A DNA stretch of 64,000 nt from Erythrocercus mccallii (taxonomy: Eukaryota > Chordata > Aves > Passeriformes > Dicruridae). The stretch's first letter is position 1. Each line of letters starts with the position of its first letter. A program made the translations under genes and the position numbers. The notes below the pieces were generated by a model that saw only the letters and a list, made by a program, of their open reading frames with translations, searched no databases and was not told the DNA's origin. Positions 14,301 to 24,900 of this stretch are shown here, piece by piece. The stretch lies in the NCBI GenBank assembly GCA_013397435.1, contig VZRG01000346.1:124001-188000 (forward strand), read 5' to 3'.

Positions 14301-16274
14301 ATCCACACAAGTCACCAAAAGAAAACAGATAATCTGACCCTACAAGACCTTTGATTCTGCAAATACTCATACACAGGCTGGATTTCATTTAATCTGAGCA
14401 GAAGTCAGAAGTGCCCCTAACCAATATGAGCAGGATTAAACTCACTCCAGCAGGAAGAAAGGACAGAACTACATGCCAAAAGCATCAGTCTTTGATTTTA
14501 GAATATTCAAAAGCTTTAGAAGAAAGAATAAAAAAACTAAGTACTAAAATTTATAGAACTTTACCTTTGGCATGCTGTTTGCCAGCTTCACTAGAAACTG
14601 TATGTCTGAAATTGCCTAGAACAAGAAAAAACTGAAAAACTACTTTGACAGAGACTAGTTTTACTGAGAGAAAATCTAAATAGTTATCAACTTCAGCTAC
14701 TTAACCTAAACAACCAGAAAGTATTTACAGTGAAATCTTTGTGCAACAAAGTTACTAATGGTAATTTAGGACAAGAATGGAAATTACTCAGTGGCTCAAA
14801 TTATGCTTACACCAGTCACACACAGACATGACGTTGGTCTTAACGTTACGAACGTTTTAAGCATAATGTAATGCTGCTGAAAAGCATAGTATCATATTAT
14901 ATAGGTTCTTTACAGCATGGAGATACATTGCCACTTTGTCAGCTTCACTTTGTCAAATATTTTAAATAATTATGCAATTTTGCAGCATTTCAACAGTCAA
15001 GACTGTATTATCAAGGAGAACTGGGAAGCACTGTGTCATAATCTCACTGCATTCTCAAGAACAACCAGTAAGCCTTGTTGATGTATAAAGTATAAACATT
15101 TCCACTACACATTCCTTTATAACAAAAATAATGAAAATTAGGCTGTTTAATTTCAAATACTTGCCTTAACCTCTAATATTTCACAGATCATGCTGCCAAC
15201 ATTCTCACTACGTAGCCTACTGCAACAGGAACAAACAGTTCAATGTTGTTTGTCAGCACAAGCTCAAGAAGGCTGGTTAAGATTAGTTACAATGAAAAGG
15301 AATAATAACAGAAAATAAGTTTATCCACTATGGGAATGTATAAAGAATTTTAATTTCTCAGGACACCACAATCTCTGAACTGAGAAAAATATGGCTTCAA
15401 AACATGTAATAAAGGTGACTACTTGTTTCAACACTGTTTCACTTTGGACTATTTTTAATCAGAAGCCACAAGTAGCATCTAAACTGCTTAAAAGAATAGA
15501 ACATGCCTCTTTGGCTCTATCAGTGTTGCTGACTTTCATAATCCACCTGCAGCATTATGCTCTGCATGGTCATTTCTTCGGTTCAGTACATTACCTGCAG
15601 CAACATGGAGTACAATACGCATGGAGAAATAGCTTCTCCAACAATCATTTTATTGGAAAACTGAAAAGTTCAAAATAAATAAACATTTGAAGAGACCAGC
15701 AATTTACCATCTCCAAAACCAAATCTCTTAAATTAAGTCCTAGACTTTTGGACTGCCTCCTGAGAATTACTAAAAGCATCTCCTAGGACTGTCCATACAT
15801 TACATGGAACCTACTCCATGAGAACACATCAGCACCAGAGTGAGATCCCTTCACTCAACACCCGTTAAAAGTGATTGTTTCCCACATTTAACACTTTTTA
15901 TATATACCTTCATACACATCTATTTAAGCAAGAGTTCCATGCATAAATGAAATTGGTCCCAATGACAAGACTTTTAATATATAATGCAATGTTGCTTAAA
16001 AACCTCACATAATTAAACATAAGAACAACAAGGAGATGTATTTTCAGTAGGATATCTGCTGAGTAATGGATGCTTTCCTCACTAGGAGATGGATACAGAA
16101 AAGTTTAACACGTGCTGTCCAAGGAACCAGGACTACTAGATAATCTATTTAGAAAAATGCTTATCTAATAAAAATTGAGTTTTCTAAGAAGATGTAGCTT
16201 AGATACTTTCCACAATGAAGACTACAATCTTTAAAAAAAAGTATTAGAAAAGCAATTATTTTTTCTTGACTCAG

Positions 16275-16342
16275 GAATAAAGGCTTTCCTCAAGAATAAA
16301 GGCTGTCCTCAAGAATAAAGGTTCTTCTAGAATAAAGTCTGC
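16275..16342. repeat. 19-bp tandem repeat, about 3.5 units, each with AATAAA
   Basis: Two nearly identical 19-bp units (16275-16293 and 16294-16312, differing at one base) are followed by two shorter, diverged units starting at 16313 and 16330. Each unit begins GAATAAAG, so the plus strand has four AATAAA hexamers within 60 bp. On this strand they would be antisense to MICU2. No transcript is known to end here from the sequence alone. Confidence 0.85.
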
Positions 16343-17306
16343 TATTTATCTGCTTGTAGTTCAGCTTGTTTAATCACTGTTAACAGATAAGAGATCAAAG
16401 CATACAAAGTGTTGAATATCTCCAAAAATTCTTCGGTATACTTATACCTAAGATGAATGGCACTGCAAGTGTAGACTGACCTATTCCCCCATCACACCTA
16501 AACCCTCTGGCCTACAAAGCATTCAGGTCTTCCAGCTTTGAAATAACAAACCAATTCTAATTGACAGTAACTTCTTATCTGAAGGAAGAACAGGAAAAAG
16601 CTCACTGCCTCCATGTAAAGCATGAAGTTGGGAAACCATGTACAAAGATTATTTTACAAACAATAACGATCTGTCCTTGAGCACCCTTCTGAGTGTGCCC
16701 TGATGCTCCAAGGCAAGCCACATTTTAGCATCCAAGGCACACATTTTGGACACAGTAAGACGAAATCATTCTGTGTGATGCATTTCAGACACAGTATGAA
16801 CTACAGAAGTACTACTTCCGTGAGATATATTCTTTTAAAAAGACAAAAACGTGCATGACTGTCTAACAGCACATGAGTGTAGACCGGGCATCGTGGAAGT
16901 TCCCCCTGAAAGTTACCAGCAAAACGCGGAGCTCCCTACAGGCCGTGCGTCTGTGCAAACTACACAGGCCCATCGTGCTGCACAAGCAGGGCTGTCAAGG
17001 GGAGAGGAGAAACGCTTCGTACTAAGGCAAATCCTGCCTTCTCCCGCTGCGGAGAACGGCGGAGTCCCCGTCGGTGAGGTGAGGCTGCTCAGCCTAAGCG
17101 ACACGCTGCTGATGCCAAGGGGGCCGGGACGGGCATTACCTGCCAGACCACCGGGGCCAGGAGGGCTCCGGCAGCCAAGTCCTGCCTCACGGCGGGGTCT
17201 GATCACCGCGGACCCTGACCCGTCCGCGGAGCGCCGACAGCCGCCCCGGCTCCCCGCGCCCGCCCAGCCCTGCCCGCCGCCGGGAGCGAGGATGCTGCTG
17301 CCTTAC

Positions 17307-17507
17307 CTGAGCCAGGACCGTGGGGAACACCCGCGGCCCTCCGCTGTAACACGCCGCCAAGCAGCCTCCCCCGACCAGAGCGGCAGCGGCGGCGGCCCCC
17401 CATGCGGGCGGGCGGCGCTGGCTCCGCGGGGGCCGCATCCCGGCGAGTCGCCCCCGCAGCGGGGCTCGGGCGGCCGCCGCCGCCGCCGCTCTCCACGCCG
17501 CCGACAT
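17307..17507 (-). CDS. MICU2: MICU2, coding exon 1 (mitochondrial calcium uptake protein 2)
   Basis: MICU2 is an EF-hand protein of the mitochondrial intermembrane space. It pairs with MICU1 and gates the MCU calcium uniporter. This exon encodes 67 residues, starting MSAAWRAAA at 17507 and ending VFPTVLAQ, followed by a perfect phase-0 donor (gtaag, 17306-17302). The reading frame is arginine- and alanine-rich (Arg at 6, 14, 18, 20, 25), lacks acidic residues, and has a hydrophobic stretch at about residues 37-53. This is what a mitochondrial targeting presequence looks like. The human exon 1 product is of similar length and ends in FTVSAQ, matching this end. The start has A at -3 (good Kozak context). 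A second in-frame ATG at codon 24 is possible. Identification rests on the terminal match, targeting character, CpG island and the conserved head-to-head position next to FGF9. The EF hands lie in exons outside what I could recognise. Confidence 0.75.
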
Positions 17508-17531
17508 CTTCCCGGAAAGCGCCGCGGCGGC

Positions 17532-17543
17532 CGCGCATGCGCA
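17532..17543. promoter_or_regulatory. NRF1-type palindrome in the MICU2 promoter
   Basis: The 12 bases CGCGCATGCGCA fit the nuclear respiratory factor 1 consensus YGCGCAYGCGCR with no mismatch. The site starts 25 bp upstream of the MICU2 start codon, where NRF1 sites typically sit near transcription starts. NRF1 controls many nuclear genes for mitochondrial proteins, so the location fits the gene's role. Binding is inferred. Confidence 0.75.
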
Positions 17544-17670
17544 GTGCCGGGCCCGAGGCCGCGGGGCGGGGTCAGCTCCGGCCCGGTGCCGCCGGGATCG
17601 CGTGGGCTCCGCTCCGCCAGCGGGAGCGGCGCCGCCCGCACAACCGGAGGGGACGGAGCTGGCAGAGAGG

Positions 17671-17991
17671 TAACCTGGAAGGAGGGTGTAGCTAGGCGGG
17701 GGTTGGCCTCTTCTCCCAGGCAACAAGCGATAGGACGAGAGGACATAGTCTCAAACTGCGCCAGGGGAGCTTTTGGTTGGGCATTCGGAGGAATTTCTTC
17801 ACAGCAAGGGTTGTTAGCCATTGGAATGGGCTGCCCGGGGAGGTGGTGGAGTCAGCGTCCCTGGACGTGTTTAAGGAAAGGCTAGACGTGGCACTCAGTG
17901 CCACGGTCTGGCTGACATGGCAGTGTTGGGCCACAGGTTGGATTCGATGTTTCCCAGAAGTCTTTTCCAGCCTCACTGATGCCCTGTTTCT
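17671..17991 (+). mobile_element. CR1 LINE 3' fragment inside the MICU2 promoter island
   Basis: Classic CR1 3' wording in order: 'ggagggtgtagctaggcggg', 'cttctcccaggcaacaagcg', 'aggaatttcttcacagcaag', 'attggaatgggctgcccggg', 'aggtggtggagtcagcgtcc', then 'ggttggattcgatg' and 'cttttccagcctcactgat'. It is truncated at both ends relative to a full element and less diverged than the copy at 3315, with many CpGs retained. It begins 164 bp upstream of the MICU2 ATG and splits the CpG island. Its orientation is opposite to MICU2 transcription. Confidence 0.92.
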
Positions 17992-20900
17992 TTAACGCAG
18001 GCGGAGTGCGCCCGCTCCCGGGGAGCGTCCCGGGCCGGGGAGCCCCCCAGGTGAGGGCAGGCGGCAGGGCCCCCATCCAGGCTTCCGCTGGGAGACAGGA
18101 GGGTTCCTGGTGGGGAGGGAAGGCGGGCAGGGCAGGGCCAGGTGTTGGGTTGTGTCAGGGGAGGGGGCGCGGCAGGCCGGGCCTGTGCGGTAGAGGGCGA
18201 GAAGCAGCGACGCTTGCAGCGGTCCTGCGGCCCCTGGGGTGCCCCGGCGGGCCGCCCCGGTGTGTCACAGAGCTCAGCTTCACCTCGCTCCCTGAGGTGA
18301 CTCTTCTCCAAGAGCTGACTCCCACTGCTGAATGCATGGGAAGCAAGGGGTCACGAGCAGGGCTCGAGGCCCTGCGGAGTGGTGAGCAGGGCAGGTTGGG
18401 TGGGCAAGGCAGGTTAGGTGAGCTTCCACAAGCGGGGCTGAACCAGTGCTGATGATTTCCTAGGCGGTGATGGTCTATATGGACCATCAGTATATCATGC
18501 TCAGTGTGTGATCCTGATCAGAAACAACAAAAGCATGAGCAAGTTTAGAATATCCTTTTCAAGGGCAGAGTAGAGTTTCTTATGAAATACAGATGACAGA
18601 AGATGAGTTTACAGAAATTGTCGTGGCAGAGGTGTTAAAAAGAAGCATTACAGAATTACTTGGTTGACAGTAACACTTGTGCCAAAAGACTGCTACTCAC
18701 TGAATGCTTCAGAGTGCTTTTTTTACCTCATTGCCATAGTTTTAACAAAGCTCTCTAGGTCTTGGTTGATTACACAAACATTAGTTAGTTGATCACATTC
18801 AAAAATGTGCCATTTGGGAAGTAATGATAAGGTCATATGAAGTAAAGCAGAGAGTAAGTTAAATGTCATTTGTATGTTGGCAGTACCAGTATCCATGTTA
18901 CGAGATTAGTTCACCTAGTGACTCCATGTGAATGTGGAGAAAGACTGCTGAGAGAACAGCTGAATACAATTTTCTATTACTTTGGTCTTTGGTTGAGGGC
19001 CTTCTGGAGGTACTCAGTCTGTTTTAGCAAACTGTATCTTCCACCTCTTTCTGATATGACAGTTGTGTTGTCAACATTACAAATGTTCTGGTGCAGGCTC
19101 TGAAACATGGAAATGCTTTTTTCCCCTCTATCCACGGACATAAAGTGATTATCCATCAGTGCAACCAAAGTAATTTTAATTCGCTCTCTTTCCCTGACCT
19201 GAATTCAGAGTCATGAATTCATAGAGCGTAATTTCAGTCATTTAATTAATGGCATCTCAGAATTTATCTAGTTTTCTTTTAGCACATGTTGTTCACTGAC
19301 TGTCATTCTGTGAAGTGTTTGAGACATCTTCAGGACTCTCAGGACCCAAGTCCTTAGCAGGATATAAACCCTTCAAAAACACCTCTGGGGAACACAAATG
19401 ACTGCTTATTGCAAAATCACCCAGAAGTGCTATATGCAGGGTGAATGGTTTCCATCTCTACATGCTAATGTATGTTGCAAAAGCTTTTTCCTAGTCCCAG
19501 AGACCTAGGAACTAACTCATATGAGAAAAGCCTTTTTAATACCAATGTAAAACATAGGAGCGAAATCTGTCAATTTTTATACTCAAACACACTGCAAAAT
19601 CCCACTTCTTCTGTAAAACTTGCAGGAAATTCCTATTGCAGGAAATGCTTATTTCTGTTTCCCTTTAGACAGACAAAATATTTTCCGTCCCAATCTTATA
19701 GTTTGACACATGGTATTTGTACAAACACCTTAAAAGTACTTTACTTTCTGTGCAAGCCAATAGCAAGTACTTCATGAGTGCTGGCAGCATCTCAGAAACA
19801 TCTTGTAAAGGATAGCTGAGAGATTTGATTTCTGAATGCCAGGTCCCTTGATGTTGAACATACGACCACAGCACAGGCAAGGAGGTTTAATTCATTGTTC
19901 TGATGGGCATTCTCAGGTTTTTTTTTAAGTAAAAACAAGTAAGTAGGTCATTTGTCTTTCCTCAGATGACATTCCTGCCTGGAACAGATGCAACTGCAGT
20001 GTGAATGGAGAGCTATCCTCATATGGCTGCAAGCACGCAATGCTGATGGGCGAGTTAAGTGTCCTTAGCCACCCCTTTTCTCTCTGCAGTAAATTCACCT
20101 CGTGGGTGCAGAGTCCCGGAATACAAACCTGCTGCTGCGCTAGTGCTGCTCACAGCTGTGCTGTTGTCACCGTGCTGGTACAGGTGTGAGTGCTAGAACA
20201 CACGCTTTAAACAGCTAGAAAATTCTTGGTGAGTCAGACATAGTCCTGTTGCAACCCATGCAGTGTCACTGCAGGGTAGTTTATGGCAGAAAGCAAAAAT
20301 CTCTGTGGATCTGTAGAAATTATGCTGACAGTCTGATAAATAGACTACAAGTTTCACCAGAGAAATTGGGTTATATGATGACAAAAGTCATCAGCTACTG
20401 TATGCTGCAGCATTAAAATGTTACCTCCCTTTGCTATCCTGCTCAGTTTGCTCTTCCTTGCTCTTGTAAGCAGAAATCATTACATTTAGCAAGATATCAT
20501 GCCTGCTTTTTTAAAAAATGCTTTCTGTGTGATGACATCAGACTTTGTACTAGAGGTGTTTGCATTTGAAAAAGCAAATGAAAATACTAATAAAATGTTT
20601 TCTGAAATGTTTTTTTCTCTAAGATTCAATGTTCCACTGAATAGTTATGTAACAATGCTTAAATGCAGTCTTTTCTTAGTCTTTCATTAGGCATAATGAA
20701 TATAACGTAAAGTCACATCAAAAGACAAAAACACGAAACAAATTAAACAAAAGCCTTGTGGGTCCTGTCATCCTTAGGAAATCATGTTTGGCAGAAACTT
20801 ATTTCTTTTAAGTTTCATTAAAAAGTAAAAAAAAAAATTAGAAATGCCAAGTAAACATATATCTCCTCATGCCCGAAGGTCCACTTCCACATCTCAGTGT

Positions 20901-21835
20901 CTTTTAAGAGTGTTAAGGCAAGTTCCAAGAGGGATTCACTCTACTAGAACTCCAATCCCCTCAAGAGCATTAGGCTTAGTGCCAGCATTCATTTACTCTT
21001 GGAACAGCTTAAATTAACTCCTGTTACATTCTGTCTAAACCCTTTCTTACAGAGTAAGAGTTGAGAGCTGGATTCAGTCAGTTAGTCTGAAGGCCACCCA
21101 TCATGCTTGTCTGTCTTCCTGGACTTCAAATGCTGCATAAACTGGATTGGGGAAGACAGTGATCAGGCGTTTGTAAGTTGAGGGGGAAGCTGGCAAGCCA
21201 TCTTTTGTATACATGTCCCCATTTCATGAGAAATAGCGTGGGGGTTGGTCTGACTTATTTAACATAAGTACATATGACAGTAAGCTCCAACCAAATGTGA
21301 GATTTTAGTAGGCTGTGCAGTGTGCTAACAGTATTTTGATTCTTTCCTGGCAGAGCTGAACAGGCAAGCTAATCGAAAGACAACAAATACTACTTCTTGG
21401 TTTTGTAAGTCAAGAACTGGATTGTAAGATTATATTTTGCCCAATGTCAGACAGAAGATTGAAATGGAAGGTCTCACAAAGCCAGATCTTCTTTAGCCCC
21501 CTCAAACTTAATATGGTCTCTTAAGAATATCACTTCTGTTTTACTTTAGCAAACATGAGAACAATCTGTTTGCCTATGATTACAAGGCAAACACTCTGAA
21601 GCAGGTAAGGATGTAAACACAGGGAGGACAAGTTTTCCAAAAAGTGATAACACAAAATGTTCTTAGCACACTTAGAAAAGTACAGGGTAATTGGACAGAA
21701 CTGGATGGTCATTAAAGTTGGCTAGCCAGTACCTTGGTCTCTGTCCAGAGGCTCAAAAGTCCTGTACCGAGGTCTTCAAGGTGAAGGCTAGAAGTTGACT
21801 TCAGGGATTTCCAAAGCTGCTTTGTATGACTGTTA
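17992..21835. other. Intergenic DNA, proximal to MICU2
   Basis: The first 300-450 bp continue the GC-rich island, including a short imperfect 18-bp duplication around 18389-18422. The remainder is AT-rich with no convincing gene. Small frames such as those at 18870-19103 and 19472-19777 have no recognisable family, no CpG island and no splice context. Confidence 0.6.
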
Positions 21836-21950
21836 ATCATAGAATAGTTAGAACCTTTCAAGGTCATCTAGTTCACCTTCCTCCAATGAGCAGAAACATC
21901 CTCAGCTAGGTCAGGTTTCTCAGAGCCCTGTTCAACCTTGAACATTTTCA
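21836..21950 (-). mobile_element. CR1 LINE 3'-end fragment, reversed
   Basis: Begins with 'atcatagaatagtt', the reverse complement of the CR1 terminal repeat, and continues with 'ttcaaggtcatctagttca', 'aatgagcagaaacatc', 'aggtcaggtttctcagagcc' and 'ttcaaccttgaacat'. This is the standard layout of a minus-strand CR1 tail. Short and diverged. Confidence 0.8.
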
Positions 21951-24900
21951 TAATTTCTACCCATCCCTTCTCCACAAGAAAAAAACCAAACCAAACAACA
22001 AATAGAGGAGAGATTAGTTTCAAGGAATCTGAATTACCTTCCTCCGATGAAGAATCTTTTAAGCTATTGGTTTACAAAAAGTGCAGTTGTTTTGTATGTT
22101 TTGAAGATGATGGAAATGGAACTAATTATAGTCAACATTCATCCACTAGTAAAACTGAAAAATAAATGTGAGCTTTTTGTGGCTAGATAACACTATTCAG
22201 CTCATACATAAGAGTTCACAGCAATCTTTGCAGTTAGGAGCTACACTATAAATATAGCTTATCTTCAAATATTTTCAACTTGCTAAAGTTACTTGAAAGC
22301 TTATCATGATAGAGTCCATTTAAAAGGAAAAGAATTAGAATTTATCTAAGATATGTGTCCCTAAATACCTCTCATGGCATTCATTTATATTGACCTTTCT
22401 AACACTGTCTTCTCACACTCTTTGTATGTAGTTAGCAGAAAAACATTGCTGGTGTATGTAACAAGTTCCCTCAAACTTCAGAATTGCTTTTTAAGGTTAA
22501 GTTGAAAATCAGAGAAAAAAGTTGAAAGCAAAATTTTTACTTTAAAAAATTAATTTGAGGATGGAAGATAGTGGAATGGAAATGGAATGGGAAATAGAAA
22601 AATGGAATTGGAAAGATCTTAAAATATGGTTTCTACGTTGGCAGTGACCTTTTTGTGAGAAATATTTGATTTATTAAAGAAATTGTGCACAGACTGTTTA
22701 AACTCCCTTAAACACTTGCTAATGTGAATACAAAAGGCAGATCAAAACTGCTACTCTTTTGTGAAGTTATATCCATATTGTAAATTTGAAAAGTATATTT
22801 GCTATTACCTTCCAAATAAGGCTGTGGGTCTCAATTCTGTGACAAGTTTAATATATTATGCCTAATTTTAAGCATTTTGAAAAATTCTGTGGTCTGAAGC
22901 AAGACTACTTCGACTGCACAAAATTTACTGTATACATAAATCTTTGAAGACTGGGGACTTTCTTGCTATTAGATGAGAACTGTAGTTCAACTGCTATCTT
23001 TTATCTTTTAATAAGATTCCATGGCACTTTTGCAACAATAATAGAGGTCCCCTGAAAACTTTTTAAGTAATGGAATTATATTTTGTTTTAGCAGTTATAT
23101 TTTCCTCATGTTTCCAGCTGGATAAGTTATCCTTCATTCTTCTTCCTTGGCAAACATTTTTCTGCAGTGTTGCCAGCACTGATTAAAAAGAGACTTATAT
23201 CTAAGTGAAATCCTATTATTTTGACCTTTAACCTGTATTTTTATATAAAATATATGCACATTTATATATGTATTTTGCCTATAACATATTAATCATAGGA
23301 TTACCTGAAATTTAATTACCAGTGCTTCCTATGTAAGTATAGAATTGTGTTGCTGGGACCTTGCCGTATTTCAGAGCATGTTTCTTCTTTTCTCTCATTC
23401 TCTGAAATCAGTGTGAACATTGCAATCAATTTTAATTATACCAGTATTTCACCGTGAGTTTTATAGGAAGAGTTGGCAGCAATAACTATAGTTAAGATTG
23501 CCTAAGACTTTCTGCAGTATAGATTCTGTACTTAAAAAGAGAGAGGGATAGAAATTGTACATAAGAATACAATAAAACATGTCAAGATTAGCAAAGTTAT
23601 TTTTATCTGTGTTACTTGAAAAACCAGAAGGATTTATTAGGGACTCTGACTTTGTATTTTTAAATGCAATATGACTGAGACTGATATAATTTAAAATAAT
23701 TATTATTATATAGTTCAAAAATACTATAAAGATGGCAAGGCATTACTTCACAGTATTACCAAAGAAACAATTATAGAATTATCAGTATTGTAACCTGTAA
23801 AATATTTTTTAAATATATGTTTTCTGGAAATGTTGAAGTAGAAGCAGCATCGTATATTTATTTCTTGTTTCTTTTCCCAGACCACAGTCTAAGGTAACTA
23901 TTAATAACATGGTGCACTTCTACTGTGATTTATTAATGAAAGTTACTTTAATTATCACATCCTTAATACTACTGAAGATGGTGAAGTATATATAATTATT
24001 TCTGTGAAAAAGAAAGGAATAATAAAACTCTAAATTACTGTTTTCTGTAATGTATTCCATTATTTCAAACAGTGTTTTCTTCTTTTGTTCAGAATACTAT
24101 TTATGAGCTATGATTGCACCTATTTTTGTATAAACACCTATTTTTGTATAAGCAGGGGGAAGGCATGATTATTTTCCATATATGTGTTTAGTTGTTTAAT
24201 ATTATCTAACCTAATAGAATGAGTGTGTGGTAGACACACAGCTTCACTATAAAAGATTCTGCGATCCTTTCGTTAAAAAGTTGGAAGTCCTAGTATGAAG
24301 TTCATTTTACTCAGCAGAATCTCTTTCCATAGGTGTCTGCATTTGGCACTTGAAGAGCTGAAAAACAGTTTTACTATTTGTGTACATATTGTGGACACTC
24401 TTGGTATATTTGCTGGTGAGGGATTCTTAGTCTGTAGCTGCATCAAAAGGGACTGTTGGATCCACTCACAAAGGCACAGTAATAATGGCACTAATAAAAA
24501 TCCCTGAAAAAGCTATGGATAAAGTAGACAGTTCCCATTTGGCAGTAGTCAGGAAGGAGCTGTTTTGCTGAGTACACCCAAAGAGGTTTTCCAAGCCATT
24601 ACATAACCTTTTTCTAGAGAAATGAAAGGCCTTGAGGGGGTTGGTATTCTGGAATATCTGAGTTGCATATGTCCAAGAAGGCATAAGCTATACCAAGAGC
24701 AAAAAGTTGAGATACACAGACTGTCTCATGTTCACAAGGCTTAGGGAATCTCCTGCTCACATGGCATTTATATTGTTTATGGGTCTCATATTCCTGCAGC
24801 TTAAGTGTAGACTCTGTGGCTGGTCTATAACGGAGAGATTTAGTTAAAGCTGTCCAGAGGATCCACAGCAAATCAGCTGTAACTTAATTACTGAGGAACA

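Larger units (their letters stand above)
1..17306 (-). other. MICU2: MICU2 intron 1 (partial, probable)
   Basis: This stretch lies downstream, on the minus strand, of the splice donor that closes MICU2 exon 1, so it is transcribed as intron if that call is right. It is AT-rich, has stops in all frames and has few CpGs until about 16.9 kb. I looked on the minus strand for the expected second exon (the family's segment following exon 1, leading to the EF-hand region) and recognised none. Exon 1 is followed by a long first intron in the human gene, so the absence is plausible. Apart from two CR1 fragments, one 19-bp tandem repeat, an oligo-T run near 2103-2119 and TA-rich DNA near 8270-8370, I see nothing recognisable here. 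The distal part could contain an exon I missed. Confidence 0.55.
16900..18300. promoter_or_regulatory. MICU2: CpG island at the MICU2 5' end
   Basis: Base composition changes abruptly from AT-rich intron to GC-rich, CpG-dense DNA at about 16.9 kb and back again at about 18.3 kb. Within it lie the MICU2 start codon, the exon 1 donor, an NRF1-type site and a CR1 insertion. Such islands mark promoters of broadly expressed vertebrate genes, in line with a mitochondrial housekeeping gene. The long frames seen on both strands (for example 16851-17885 plus and 17187-17726 minus) arise because CpG-rich DNA has few stop codons. Confidence 0.85.

Noticed and set aside
1..17000. Search for MICU2 exon 2 and EF-hand exons on the minus strand
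   Set aside because: No stretch matching the expected residues with flanking splice sites was found by eye. A translated alignment would settle it.
16851..17885. 344-codon plus-strand frame over the MICU2 island
   Set aside because: It runs antisense across MICU2 exon 1 and into the CR1 element, is Arg/Pro/Gly-rich as expected for translated CpG-island DNA, and has no family signature.
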